Origin: Istiophorus platypterus
Lineage: Eukaryota; Chordata; Actinopteri; Istiophoriformes; Istiophoridae
Length of the DNA stretch: 64,000 bases
Reading direction: 5' to 3'
Assembly: GCA_016859345.1 (NCBI GenBank)
Contig: CM029121.1
Location: 27,497,527-27,561,526, forward strand
The translations under genes were made by a program, and so were the position numbers. This document shows positions 11,801 to 21,474 of the stretch, piece by piece. The notes below the pieces were generated by a model. It had not been told where the DNA came from, searched no databases, and was given only the letters and a program-made list of their open reading frames with translations. Position 1 is the stretch's first letter. Each line of letters opens with the position of its first letter.

Positions 11801-13087
11801 GTTGCGTCATTTCTTTGTGACGATGTCATCAAACATCAGGTATCAATAACATTTAGATGTTGGGGATCATGCAACTTTAACAGGTTCAAGGTTTAAAGGT
11901 TAATACAAGACACAGATTAATTAATTAATGAACCTCGATTCAACTGCTGAAGTCTTCAGTCTTTAAAAAAATACCAGTAAATAGACGTCTCCTGATCCAC
12001 TTTGGTTCAGGCCGTCGTTAGACTCTCTGAATCATTACAGTCTAATATTTCCAATCGACAGAAATCGGACATAAGAAATTGGACATAAAAAAAAAAAAAA
12101 TCAAAGCTGATGATGTTATCATGCAGTTAAAAACTAATGGTGATGAATGAATATAAACAATTATAAAGTCCAATTAGTGGTAGATCTGATAAAATGGGTA
12201 GATTAAAAATTAAAAACTAAACAAAGATATAATTCAGAACATTTGATTTAAAAAAAAGGAATTTCAGGAAATTGCTGTAAGATAATTTGCTTTTTCAGAA
12301 GAGAAATATGAAAACACATAGAAGAGACATGAAACTTGACAACCTTGACTACTGAGACGTCATCATTGCTCCTGCTTGTAATCAGCCCTTAGCTATTGAT
12401 ATCTGGACGTCTGAATTTTCACAGAAGCACCTGAACACACCAGCATCATATAATAATCTGAACCGATCGACATTAATGTATCAAATGAAACTAAAAAGGC
12501 GTCAAATTCACGAAAAATTTGTCTGAAAGCCTCATTCAATGATACTTCAGCCTGTTTTCAGCCAGAACCAACTTGTTTTAAGTATTTCGTATCTTAAATT
12601 AATAAAGAACACAGCAGGTTGCTGCAGTAGAATCAAGAAAAAAAAATAAAACTAAAATATCCAGAGCAAGATGAAATACTTCCCCTAAACTTGTCTGAAG
12701 TAAATAAGACTTTAGGGACTAAGTACAAGACAAAATAACAGATTCTGGTTGTGTGATAGAGGAACAGCTGCATCTAAAGCAGGGTTGAAGTGGCCACAGC
12801 TGATTTTTATGCCAGTAGGAGATGAGAGGAAACCAATGGCTGCTGGCAGGAAGAAAAAATCTACAGAACAAGCTCATTCAATAGAGAAGGGCAGATTTTT
12901 ATAGCTCTGGTTCACAGTGATCAGAAGTTTTAATGTTAGGTTAAAGTTTTGCCTCAGGCCTGCAGCAGTGTCTTTGAGTTAACAAGTCTCTGTGTCACCG
13001 TTTCTCCAGCCCACGGAGGCGGTGGGCGACTGGCGTAAGAACATCGAGGACAAGGCCGACAGGAAGAAGATGTTCGAGACCTCCTAA
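8869..13087 (+). CDS. tnni2: troponin I, fast skeletal type, copy 2 (172 aa)
   Basis: Second tandem paralogue with the same role and exon structure as copy 1. Coding exons are 8869-8876 (exon 8844-8876), 10668-10707, 10801-10929, 11363-11452, 11578-11751 and 13010-13087, all in frame with GT-AG junctions. The protein starts MSDGKKLTSSRRHHLK, and residues 17-89 carry a more charged helix than copy 1 (QNWIEQEKKENEE). Exon 6 gives the inhibitory peptide at 102-114 and the switch helix with GGKHK. The protein ends PTEAVGDWRKN..KKMFETS. By hand alignment it is about 86% identical to copy 1, but exon 6 differs at only one residue. Introns 2 (1.8 kb) and 6 (1.26 kb) are the largest after intron 1; intron 2 contains a fossil repeat. 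The Kozak context is GCCAAAATG. Confidence 0.95.
10050..10575 (+). repeat. interspersed repeat, 'GCTAAGCTAA' teleost family B
   Basis: Lies in intron 2 of tnni2 copy 2. It includes AAATCCACCTCCCAGC, CTAAAACTCACAAT, several GCTAAGCTAAC motifs (around 10362 and 10428), CAGTCTTTATGCTAAGC near 10457 and a terminal GCGAATAAGCATATTTC near 10539. A reverse-orientation relative is at 13850-14060, and fragments occur near 34240 and 52210. I know this as a common non-autonomous fish repeat; edges are approximate. An open frame of 154 codons at 9651-10115 partly overlaps it and is not a gene. Confidence 0.65.
11225..11300 (+). repeat. fragment of 'AGTGGAGGAA..AAGTA' teleost family C
   Basis: AAATGTAGTGGAGGAAAAAAG and CCTCTGAAATGTAGTATAC resemble part of the same family as the larger element at 60355-60950. 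It lies in intron 4 of tnni2 copy 2. Recognition rests on memory of the family and on the related copy in this window. Confidence 0.5.
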
Positions 13088-13323
13088 GGCGGCCTGGGCC
13101 GGCGAGGACGGCGGCGGGGGGAGACGTTTCCACCCGAGGTCTGGGTGACTGACTGTGTCTCTGAGTCCCGGCAGGACGGAACGGGGGCCGAGTTTGGACC
13201 CATTCATTCTTTCCCTCTTTTTATTTTGGTTGTTTTTTGTGATACCCCCCTCACAGAGAGAGACACTGAACTGAGACAAGGAAACAGTTAGAACATGTGA
13301 CAGGTTTTCATGGAGCCGTTAGA

Positions 13324-13329
13324 AATAAA
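13324..13329 (+). terminator. polyadenylation signal of tnni2 copy 2
   Basis: Canonical AATAAA located 237 bases after the TAA stop at 13085-13087. A T- and G-rich stretch follows at about 13345-13365. Confidence 0.75.
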
Positions 13330-14527
13330 CGTTTTGAAATAAGGATGAATTTGTTTGCTACCTTTATCCGTGTTTAATTTTTCTTCCCTTTTTTTTTCCC
13401 TGAATCACACTACATCTAACTTAAACAGAACATCACACACTGAGACATTCAGTCTTTCGACAGAGAAACGAGTCATTTCTGTGTTATTTGATTTAAATTG
13501 ACCCAAAAACATGAGAAAAAAAGCTTTTGTCTGTTCTGTGAGGTAGAAAACTTCACAAAAATCTAATAATAATCATAAAAATAATATGTTTTCATTCAAT
13601 CCATAGAGATCCTCCTGCCAATGATACAAAACCAAAGTCTGAGCCTGGAACTGTAAGTTTTGTTGTTTTTTTTTTTGTTTGTTTTTTTGAAGTTATTGAT
13701 TAATATCTAAATATCAATAATTCAAGCACCTGTTGTTTACGACTGAGTCCAAACAAATCTGCCAGTACAGTCAGAATATTTTGAGCATTTTTCCAATATG
13801 AATCAAGTCACTTCAAAATGATTTACTAAAGTTTAGCAAAAGCATCTCAAAGAGTAGTTAAACTTATTTGGGAAATATATTTATTTACCTTTTCTCTGAG
13901 AAAAGAATGAGATACAATGGACACAGCTTTACATTGTCAGGACGTGGTTAGCTTAGCTTAGCATAAAGACTGGAGGCAGAGGGGAACAGCTAGCTTAGCC
14001 TAGCGCAAAGACTGGAAGCAAAGGGAAACCATTAGCCTTGCTCTTTCCAAAGTTAACACACGGACTTGAAACTGATATCTCACGCTCTGTTTCCAAAAAC
14101 ATGTCGAACTATTCCCTGAAACAGCTGATCTGTGTTCGTGTGTTTGAACCCGTTTAATGGGAATGACATGAAGATCGCTGGGCTTTACTTCAAGAAGTCT
14201 CGAGTGTGAACAGGATTTAAATTCAGCACCAGACAACTGAATGTTTCCCTTTGACGCTGTATTTGGGTTGAGGTTGATGAAATCGATTCAAATAAAAAAC
14301 ATTAACGGGACATTTAAGGGGGAAACCAAAGAGAAGAAAAGCCCGTTTCAGAGCCGTTTCAGTGTTTGGTTTTGGGTTCGGAGAGTCACGAACGAGGGCC
14401 TCGGTTCGGGCTCCTCCATATCCAGTAAACCCCCCCTCATACAGCGAAGCGGCATCTGAAAGGCCTCCCGATCAGCTCGGGGTCTCCTCACGGGGGGGCT
14501 GTCAGCAGCAGTGGGGCTGGGCCGGGT
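13330..14527. other. intergenic region between tnni2 copies 2 and 3
   Basis: About 1.2 kb. It contains a T/G-rich run near 13663-13690 and a fossil repeat at 13850-14060, and turns GC-rich after about 14350. A GC-rich segment with several runs of C or G (14400-14520) sits directly before the promoter of copy 3. No gene was recognised. Confidence 0.6.
13850..14060 (-). repeat. interspersed repeat, family B, reverse copy
   Basis: Contains TTATTTGGGAAATATATTTATT, GGTTAGCTTAGCTTAGCATA and AAAGACTGG motifs, with GAACAGCTAGCTTAGCC repeated in a second register. These are the reverse complement of motifs in the 10050-10575 element, so the two copies lie in opposite orientation on either side of the last exons of tnni2 copy 2. 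Confidence 0.65.
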
Positions 14528-14626
14528 GTATTTCAGGAGCTCGTCGGCCCATTGGTCTGGCCGGGAATCCACTTCCATAAAGAGGACCCGGGCATTTTGC
14601 TGAGGCATCGCAACCCACCATATATA
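14528..14626 (+). promoter_or_regulatory. core promoter of tnni2 copy 3
   Basis: GTATTTCAGGAGCTC lies at 14528-14542, GGCCCATTGGTCTGG at about 14546-14560, CCATAAAGAGG at 14575-14585 and TATATA at 14621-14626. The first block is identical to copy 1, and the CCAAT-type block is identical to copy 2. This indicates descent from one ancestral promoter duplicated together with the gene. Confidence 0.78.
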
Positions 14627-14649
14627 CCCTATTTCATTTTTCACTGTCC

Positions 14650-14723
14650 GTGGCTTTGGCAGTGTCTCCTTTTCTTCCACCAAGTGTGTCTTGTCCACTA
14701 CTTCCTCTTCCTCCTCTTGATAG
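14650..14723 (+). other. tnni2: non-coding exon 1 of tnni2 copy 3 (start approximate)
   Basis: Pyrimidine-rich untranslated exon ending at the donor TAG|GTGAGAA, with the intron starting at 14724. The 5' end is inferred from the TATA box. Intron 1 is 1.3 kb (14724-16043). Confidence 0.65.
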
Positions 14724-16068
14724 GTGAGAACTCTTCTTCATTTTGCCTCTTTTTTTTCCAGCCTCTCTGAGACCGGCAACTTTTATTTCAGCAGACAAAG
14801 AAAAAGATCTTCAGTGCAGCCACATATCATCCATCAAAAAACAAACAAACAACGACGACATATAAAACCGGATCGTAGCCTTTTTGTTTCTCCACCTTTG
14901 CCCTTCCTGACATCCTGAACTCGCTTTCTACACGGCGGCCGGTGACATTTGACCTTTCCCCGACAGACTTGGATTTACGAGACCCGTTCGACTCGACTCT
15001 GCGGCGTTTTTACGATCCCGGGGCTACTCCAGGATCCAGCGTTAGGAAGTGGCCGTAACCTGGCAGGCGGAGGCCAAGTCTTAAAACTGTCGCTCCAGCA
15101 GGTGTTTGAATGCGATGCCTTAAGGGTCTGAAGTGGGAAATAAAATGTGATTCTGGTTTTGATTTACAACTTGACAAAGCATCTCTCTGACTGAGGATAA
15201 TTTTTTCAATGTTTGAATCACAAAAGTCCCTTAAAATTTTTGCCCTATTTTGGAAAACAAGAAAAAGTTTAAGCTTATTGGCTGTTTTATTTCACTTTCT
15301 GCGAACAAATGGACAGACTCAATAACACTTGAGTGCTTAACTGACATTTTAATTACCACAAATATTAGGTTGAGGATATTATCCATGGATGAATATTTGC
15401 AAGTTTCTGCATTATCAAGAAATTTAATTCACAGCTGATTGAAGTATTTTCTTGGCCGTTATTGATTTTAACTAAGTGTCACAGGTTGTAAATCTGTTTG
15501 TAAAGTAGTAAAGTTGGGTCTGCCGGCTCTGGGTCTGAAGAATTTTCTCCTAAGACAAGAAAATAAATAACTTCACAAAAGTTTTATTCTGTTTCTTTTT
15601 CTTTTAAAAAAAGTTAAAAGAGAAAATCAGAAGGAAATAACCTCAGCTGACCCGGAGACCAATGTTTCTTTTCCCTTCAAAGCAAATGCAAAGGCGACAA
15701 CTATAAACTCAGGCTCATGATATTTCACCGAGGAAATTTTTTCGAATTAGCTCTAAACCCGAAACCGGTCGTAAACAGTCGAGGCGCGACACTCGATCCC
15801 GAGCTTCCCAGTTTAGTTCAGTTGACGTCGCTGCTCCTCAGCTGTGGCCCCGGATCGTGTTACGGCACAAATATGCCCATCCATCCGTCCTCCATCCATC
15901 AGGGCGGCGGAACATGCTGATCTCAGAGGAACCTCGCCCCACGCCGTCCTGACCCCCGAAACCGCTACGGTGTTCGGCAGAGGTCAAAAGAGACCCACCC
16001 CCCTTCCTCAGTTGTGTTCTTATGTGTTTTTTTCTTCATGCAGGTCGTGAACTGCAAAAAACGCCAAG

Positions 16069-19000
16069 ATGTCTGAGTAAGTCCGAGCCACATCGTCACC
16101 AATTAGATCCATCAGGTCCAGAAACCACCTGGATCATCTCTGGGCAAAAAGATCCTCGTTTACAACCACAAGATCTCTTAATCATGGAATCTAAAATATT
16201 TTTTGTCTCAAAACAAGCAATAAATTTGGCAACTTTGCAGATTTTTTTTCAGTAATTAACAATATAATCCTGAAGTTAGGACATAAATCTGCTCATAATG
16301 GAAACTAATTCTCACACAAGCAAAACAGCTTATAAAAGTATTAATATTCCTCTTTCAACTTCCTCCAAAACAGGAAAAAGATGACCTCCAGCCGCAGGCA
16401 TCACCTGAAGGTAAACCAACACCTAAAAAATCTATTTTTGTTTAAATTAATCCTGTTACAGGAGCATTTCTTGCAACCCTGGTTGAAAACCCAAGGTTTT
16501 CAGGCCTTATCTGAAAATATTGACCCTAAAAACACGAGTGTTAAAATCACCTCTCTAGCCCAGTTTTAAAGGATAAATCTGGTATTTTTCTATATTTTTG
16601 CTATTGTCACCAAATTCCATGAAAAGGCCAAAACCAACAGTGTCTTACTTGGTCTCTCTCCATTCTTCCTGACTTTCCAAGTCTCCGTATCATCAGAGTT
16701 ACCCATTAAACAGGGTTTTATATTCTGCTTACATGAATGTAAAACGCTGCACCTCCACGAGGTAAGCGGCATCCTGCTGTTCTGAATGGACCCTCGTCCG
16801 TTGTCTGTCCTGCAGAGCCTGATCCTGCAGATCGCCCAGAACTGGATCGAGCAGGAGAAGAAGGAGACGGTGGCGACGAAGGAGGCCTACATGGCCGAAC
16901 ACTGTCCCGCCCCAGACCTGTACGGAGACCAGGCCGCCCTCATGGTGAGAGGGGCAGCATCGGTGTGGAAAAGCCTCAGAATGGGCATAAGGACTGTCAG
17001 GGTCAGAGGGCGCGGGCGGGGGCACAGGCGAGGGCGAGGGCGAGGGCGAGGGTGCACAGATGTGATTATCCCTGATGCCCTTTACAAATAAAGGAACCTG
17101 CCTGGAAATCACAGAAAAAGGATGCGTTGTGACGCCAGACCTTGTTTGAGAATCATCACGTTTTAACGTTTTCTTCTGTATCGACAATTGTTAGTTTATC
17201 CAACGGTTCAAAGCAAAACGCTAACAGCTGACAGCGAATTCGGTTTCATTTAAATAAAAGGTGAACAAAATATGGTTCAAAATAACGAGGCTCAGGTTGT
17301 ATCCCACAGGAAGCAGTTGGAGACAGCTAGCCTGGCTCCATCCAGGCAAAACAAGTTCTGCACCTGTTAACAACTCTCAGGCATTCTATGTATAAGCTGT
17401 GTATGAAATAAGAATATTGTAACTTAAGGCTGTGTTTTAGACGGTGGCCCTTTTAGCATGTTTCACCTGCTTCCATGTACAATGCTAGGCTAACGACCTT
17501 TTTCACAATCATACTCGCTGACTGGGAGCTAAATTCCTGCTTGTGTTTCATGTTGTGTGGAGAAAATTGAGCGTTGCGTCCTTCTGACAAAAGATGATAC
17601 AGCAGTTTTTTATTAGCATTTAACTGCAACTATCTTAGGAACACCTATGCTAACAATAGAAACTGTCTATAAAGAATTATCCTCTTGTCCAGAGGACGCT
17701 CAAACAAGTTAACCTGAACGTTGACTTGCTCACTGTAAGTTGCACTGAACTGTCCACTGATCACATTTTGTAGATGTGTTTGAAGACTTTTTGAGATGCT
17801 AGATTTACTCAATTGACTCTGATCCTCATTTTCATTATTTTGATGAGAATACAGTCACGTAGTGTTGGCAATATGGGCTGAATTAATATCATAAACATAA
17901 TTCCTCATATTCCAACGTACTGTTTCTGTAACGTAAGAACTGCGTTTCTGTTTGTGCGTCGACAGGAAGTCTGCAAGAAGCTCCACGCCGCCATCGACAA
18001 GATCGATGAGGAGAGGTACGACGCCCAGTCCAAAGTCCAGAAGGCCGACAAAGAGGTAAATCTCCTCCGACGGCATAGAAACGCCGACGGCCCTCTGAAG
18101 GACGGCGAGCTAAAACTCAGACCCTCTCCCTCTCACAGATTGAAGACCTGAAGATCAAAGTGGTGGACCTGATTGGAGTGAAGAAGCCCGCCCTGAAGAA
18201 GGTGCGCATGTCCGCTGACTCCATGCTCCAGGCCCTGCTGGGCTCCAAACACAAGGTGACCATGGACCTGAGGTCCAACCTGAAGCAGGTCAAGAAGGAG
18301 GTCAAGGAGGAGGTAGGTTTAATTACCTTTTTTTAAAATTCCATATCTTAAGTATGTAGCCTGCGGTTTTGTGATGTTGAGGTTGAATTCTGGCCTTTTG
18401 CCATCCTCAGTAACCACAAAGACAAGTAATGACTCCTGGTTTGTTACCAGGGATGAATGTTTTGACGTGGTCTAGTTTATGCTTTTGCTTGAGACCTCGT
18501 TCAGTCCACCTGAGATAAAGTCTGAGGTCTTTCAATAATAGTTCCTGTATGTTCAGTCTCTGTGGAACCTCCATCCATCCATCAGCTATACGGGTGATCC
18601 TCTGAGGGTCGGTTGGGGGGAGGGATCCCAGCTGACCAAGAGCCAAGAGCCTGGGTACACCCTGGCAAGGTCTATCAAGGTCGTTCACAGGTAGAATAAC
18701 TACCTACTATATTCACTGTAGAATAACTAAATTATATCAATTTAACAGATTACTAACGTCGAAATTCGCCACTGACCTTGTCAAGTGTCATCGCTAGAAA
18801 TCCAAAGCATCATGAGAACAAAAGGAACCGAGACTATGTTTGGTTTTATCCAGCATTGTTTGAGTAAATCCAGAACAGAGCTCCTACGTCCTGAAGGACC
18901 AGTTCAGTACTAATACAAAGTAAATAGTGAAAGATATATGGCTTTTTATTCAGCTTTACCAGACCTAGTGTAGGTTTTCTGTAAACTTAATGTGTACCAT

Positions 19001-19503
19001 GCATATGGAAGAAAATATAAGTATTGGATGGAACCTTAATCAGGAAGGAGGAAAACACATTTATACATCAGCCCGTATCCTGATGCAGCAGCCTGAACTA
19101 GTTAAACCCCGATTTGGTGTTTCTGAAGCCGAAAGCAAACGACATGACTTTTAACCCATTTTCATAAACCCAAGGTTCATTTTCTGAATCCACAAATACT
19201 GGAATCACCTCATTGAATACGCCCTCTGTGTGATTTAAAAAAAAAACTGGTTACTGAAAGGCCCAGAATTTCAGAAAAAATAGCGAGACCACGTCGTCTG
19301 TGTGGAATAGAAATGGAGGTTTCAGCTTGGCGCTGAAGATAAAACCTAATCTGACCCGGGCCTGGATGAGTGTCTCTCATACGGACGTCTCTCCTGATTG
19401 GTTGTTGATGTCCTGTCCCCTGCAGCCCCAGGAAGCGGTGGGCGACTGGCGTAAGAACATCGAGGACAAGGCCGACAGGAAGAAGATGTTTGAGTCCTCC
19501 TAG
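16069..19503 (+). CDS. tnni2: troponin I, fast skeletal type, copy 3 (171 aa)
   Basis: Third tandem paralogue. Coding exons are 16069-16076 (exon 16044-16076), 16374-16410, 16816-16944, 17966-18055, 18139-18312 and 19426-19503, all in frame with GT-AG junctions. The protein starts MSEKKMTSSRRHHLK and is one residue shorter than the others because exon 3 lacks the Gly codon after MSE/MSD. Residues 16-58 are close to copy 2, but the linker reads DLYGDQAALM where the others have DLSGDQAALM. The inhibitory peptide GVKKPALKKVRMS is intact and the switch region reads ADSMLQALLGSKHK. The stop is TAG instead of TAA. By hand alignment it is about 88% identical to copy 2. Its large introns hold a G-rich repeat (17007-17053) and fossil repeats. 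Confidence 0.95.
17007..17053 (+). repeat. G-rich short tandem repeat (GGGCGA) in intron 4 of copy 3
   Basis: GGGCGCGGGCGGGGG is followed by four to five GGGCGA units, about 190 bases before 17,250 and close to the exon 4 donor at 16945. Four or more runs of three G with short loops meet the usual pattern for a G-quadruplex on the transcribed RNA strand. Confidence 0.7.
17290..17500 (-). repeat. degenerate family B-like repeat
   Basis: Contains GACAGCTAGCCTGGCTCCATCC near 17322 and AATGCTAGGCTAACGACC near 17481, both typical of the GCTAAGCTAA family but much decayed. Lies in intron 4 of tnni2 copy 3. Confidence 0.4.
18553..18705 (+). repeat. interspersed repeat 'CCATCCATCCATC..GGTACACCCTGG'
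   Basis: Lies in intron 6 of tnni2 copy 3. CTCCATCCATCCATCAGCTA is followed by GATCCTCTGAGGGTCGG, GATCCCAGCTGACCA, CTGGGTACACCCTGGCAAGG and a CGTTCACAGG end. This order is characteristic of a very common teleost repeat. It is truncated relative to full copies known to me, and its class is not certain. Confidence 0.7.
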
Positions 19504-19823
19504 ACGTGTCGCTGCTGTATTTATTTCTCTCTGTTTACATGAACTCCACGTGTCTTATATCTGTTGGTTGAATCGGGGCGGTCGCTTTATGTTTTGGCAG
19601 GTTGAACAGCAGGTTAGTCTGAGAGGAAGCGAAGGTTTCAGGTGTCCGAGGGTTTTCTTTTCTTTTCTTTGCACTTTGTTTTTGGTTTTTATCTGGGGGG
19701 AGGGGGAGGAGCGTTGAGAGTTTCTGCAGGTTTGCGAACCAACACACACACTTCATCGAGTCTTAAACTCCACACATTCAGGGAAAACAGTCACTCAAAC
19801 CCAAACCATGTTGAACAAAGCAC

Positions 19824-19829
19824 AATAAA
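19824..19829 (+). terminator. polyadenylation signal of tnni2 copy 3
   Basis: Canonical AATAAA 320 bases after the TAG stop at 19501-19503. The 3' untranslated region is T-rich. Confidence 0.75.
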
Positions 19830-19907
19830 GTCAAATGTGGAAGCAAACGAGTTTGGACTTTTGTCTTTTTTTCCGAAACACTTAGATCAAGGATACAAGT
19901 ATACATT

Positions 19908-20001
<94 letters not shown>

Positions 20002-20005
20002 TACA
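19908..20005. repeat. (AT)n microsatellite with short AC tail
   Basis: Nearly uninterrupted TA/AT dinucleotides with two ATACATATACAT interruptions, ending in an ACACACACAC run. It lies just after the 3' end of tnni2 copy 3. Confidence 0.95.
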
Positions 20006-20465
20006 TTCATAAATATTTTCATTGTCTTTATTTAGTTTAATTCACTATTTCAATCATATTTAGAGTCTAAAAAATACTGAAATATAACAATATATAACAT
20101 TAGTCAGTGTCCTCAATGGCAGCTACATCCCTTTTTAGTATAGTAGTAAGAAATGCAGTAGCCTGATATTTGTGTAATAAGTTATTTTAAATTGTATAAT
20201 TTAATATTTCAATTATCATGGTTTTGTTTGTTATATTTGTTATGAATTATATAGTAATAATTTTGTTGACCAACACTATTTTGTTTTATGAAGCTTAAAA
20301 AAAACCAAAACTATTAACATTCGCACTGTTTGAAATGGTCAAACTGATCTGACACATTGACATAAAGACAAATTACTCTTCAGGGTTAGAATCAATTAGT
20401 TTTCTATTAATACAAGTTAATGCAAAACACTGACAACATCTGAATGTGTCTTTAAAATCCTGACT

Positions 20466-20550
20466 GGTGATGATGAAACTGATGATGATGAAGTCGGTAA
20501 TGATGAAATCGATGATGATGAAACCAGTGATGATGAAACCGATGAATGTG
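20466..20550. repeat. GATGATGAA degenerate minisatellite
   Basis: Alternating 12- and 18-base units built from GATGATGAAACC/ACT and GATGATGATGAAGTCGGT-like blocks. The opposite strand reads as an open hydrophobic frame (FII.GFIITDF pattern), which is a by-product of the repeat and not a gene. Confidence 0.8.
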
Positions 20551-21374
20551 ATTAAATGCTGATTCTTTTCCATCAATTTCAAAACGTGTATCATGAATAT
20601 TTTGTACGTTTAATAGTAAAATTAGCCAAGAAATGCTTTGGGCGATGTATCAAATATGTGATAGAGAATCATCAGGTTTCATCAGGTCTTTCAGTGAAAT
20701 CCACTGTATTATTGTCCCTGCTTGAACACAGTGTGTGTCCCTACATCGTTTGACAACATCTGACCCCTCAGAGACGAGAACCTGCGGTTTTTTTTCTGTG
20801 TTTGATGGATTCAGACTAACTGTTGACGCTGTTGTTTGTTAACAACATTTCATAATAAGAAAGCTGAGTTTTAAGAATTTTTAAAACTATTTCCCAAATG
20901 TAAAATTGAAAGAATTATTAATTTAAATGAAACTTAAAATAAAATAAATAAATTAAATAAAAAATAACTTCTGGTGGAGAAATCTATCATAACAATGCAC
21001 ATAAACCTCCTGAATCCACTTTATATATTTTATTATTTTTCATGATCCAGGCCTGCTCGCGTACGTCGCGTCCCACAGCTGTCAGATGAGGATTTTTATG
21101 TTTCTTGTGTATTATTAGAAATCGCGTCCTGACGGCATTGCTAAAGTGAAAGGTCGGGGGGGGGGTCTCCGCGATCCTTAGGGGCCGTCACTGGAATCTA
21201 TATCGAATCTATATGAACAAAGTGTGTTTCTAGAGGCCGTCCGGTCCTTCAAAATAAAATAACAGCTGGATCCAGAGACGTCTCGGCGGCGACCAACGAT
21301 CCAGACTCTTGTTTAGTTCCTGTAGTTCTTTAATGATTTAACTCACTGCTGGTTTTCAAATAAGCCCCATCCTC

Positions 21375-21379
21375 CTCAC

Positions 21380-21449
<70 letters not shown>

Positions 21450-21474
21450 TCACACATATAGACACACACACACT
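21375..21474. repeat. (CA)n microsatellite
   Basis: About 35 CA units, followed by imperfect CATATACACTCACACATATA and a second short CA run. Confidence 0.95.
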
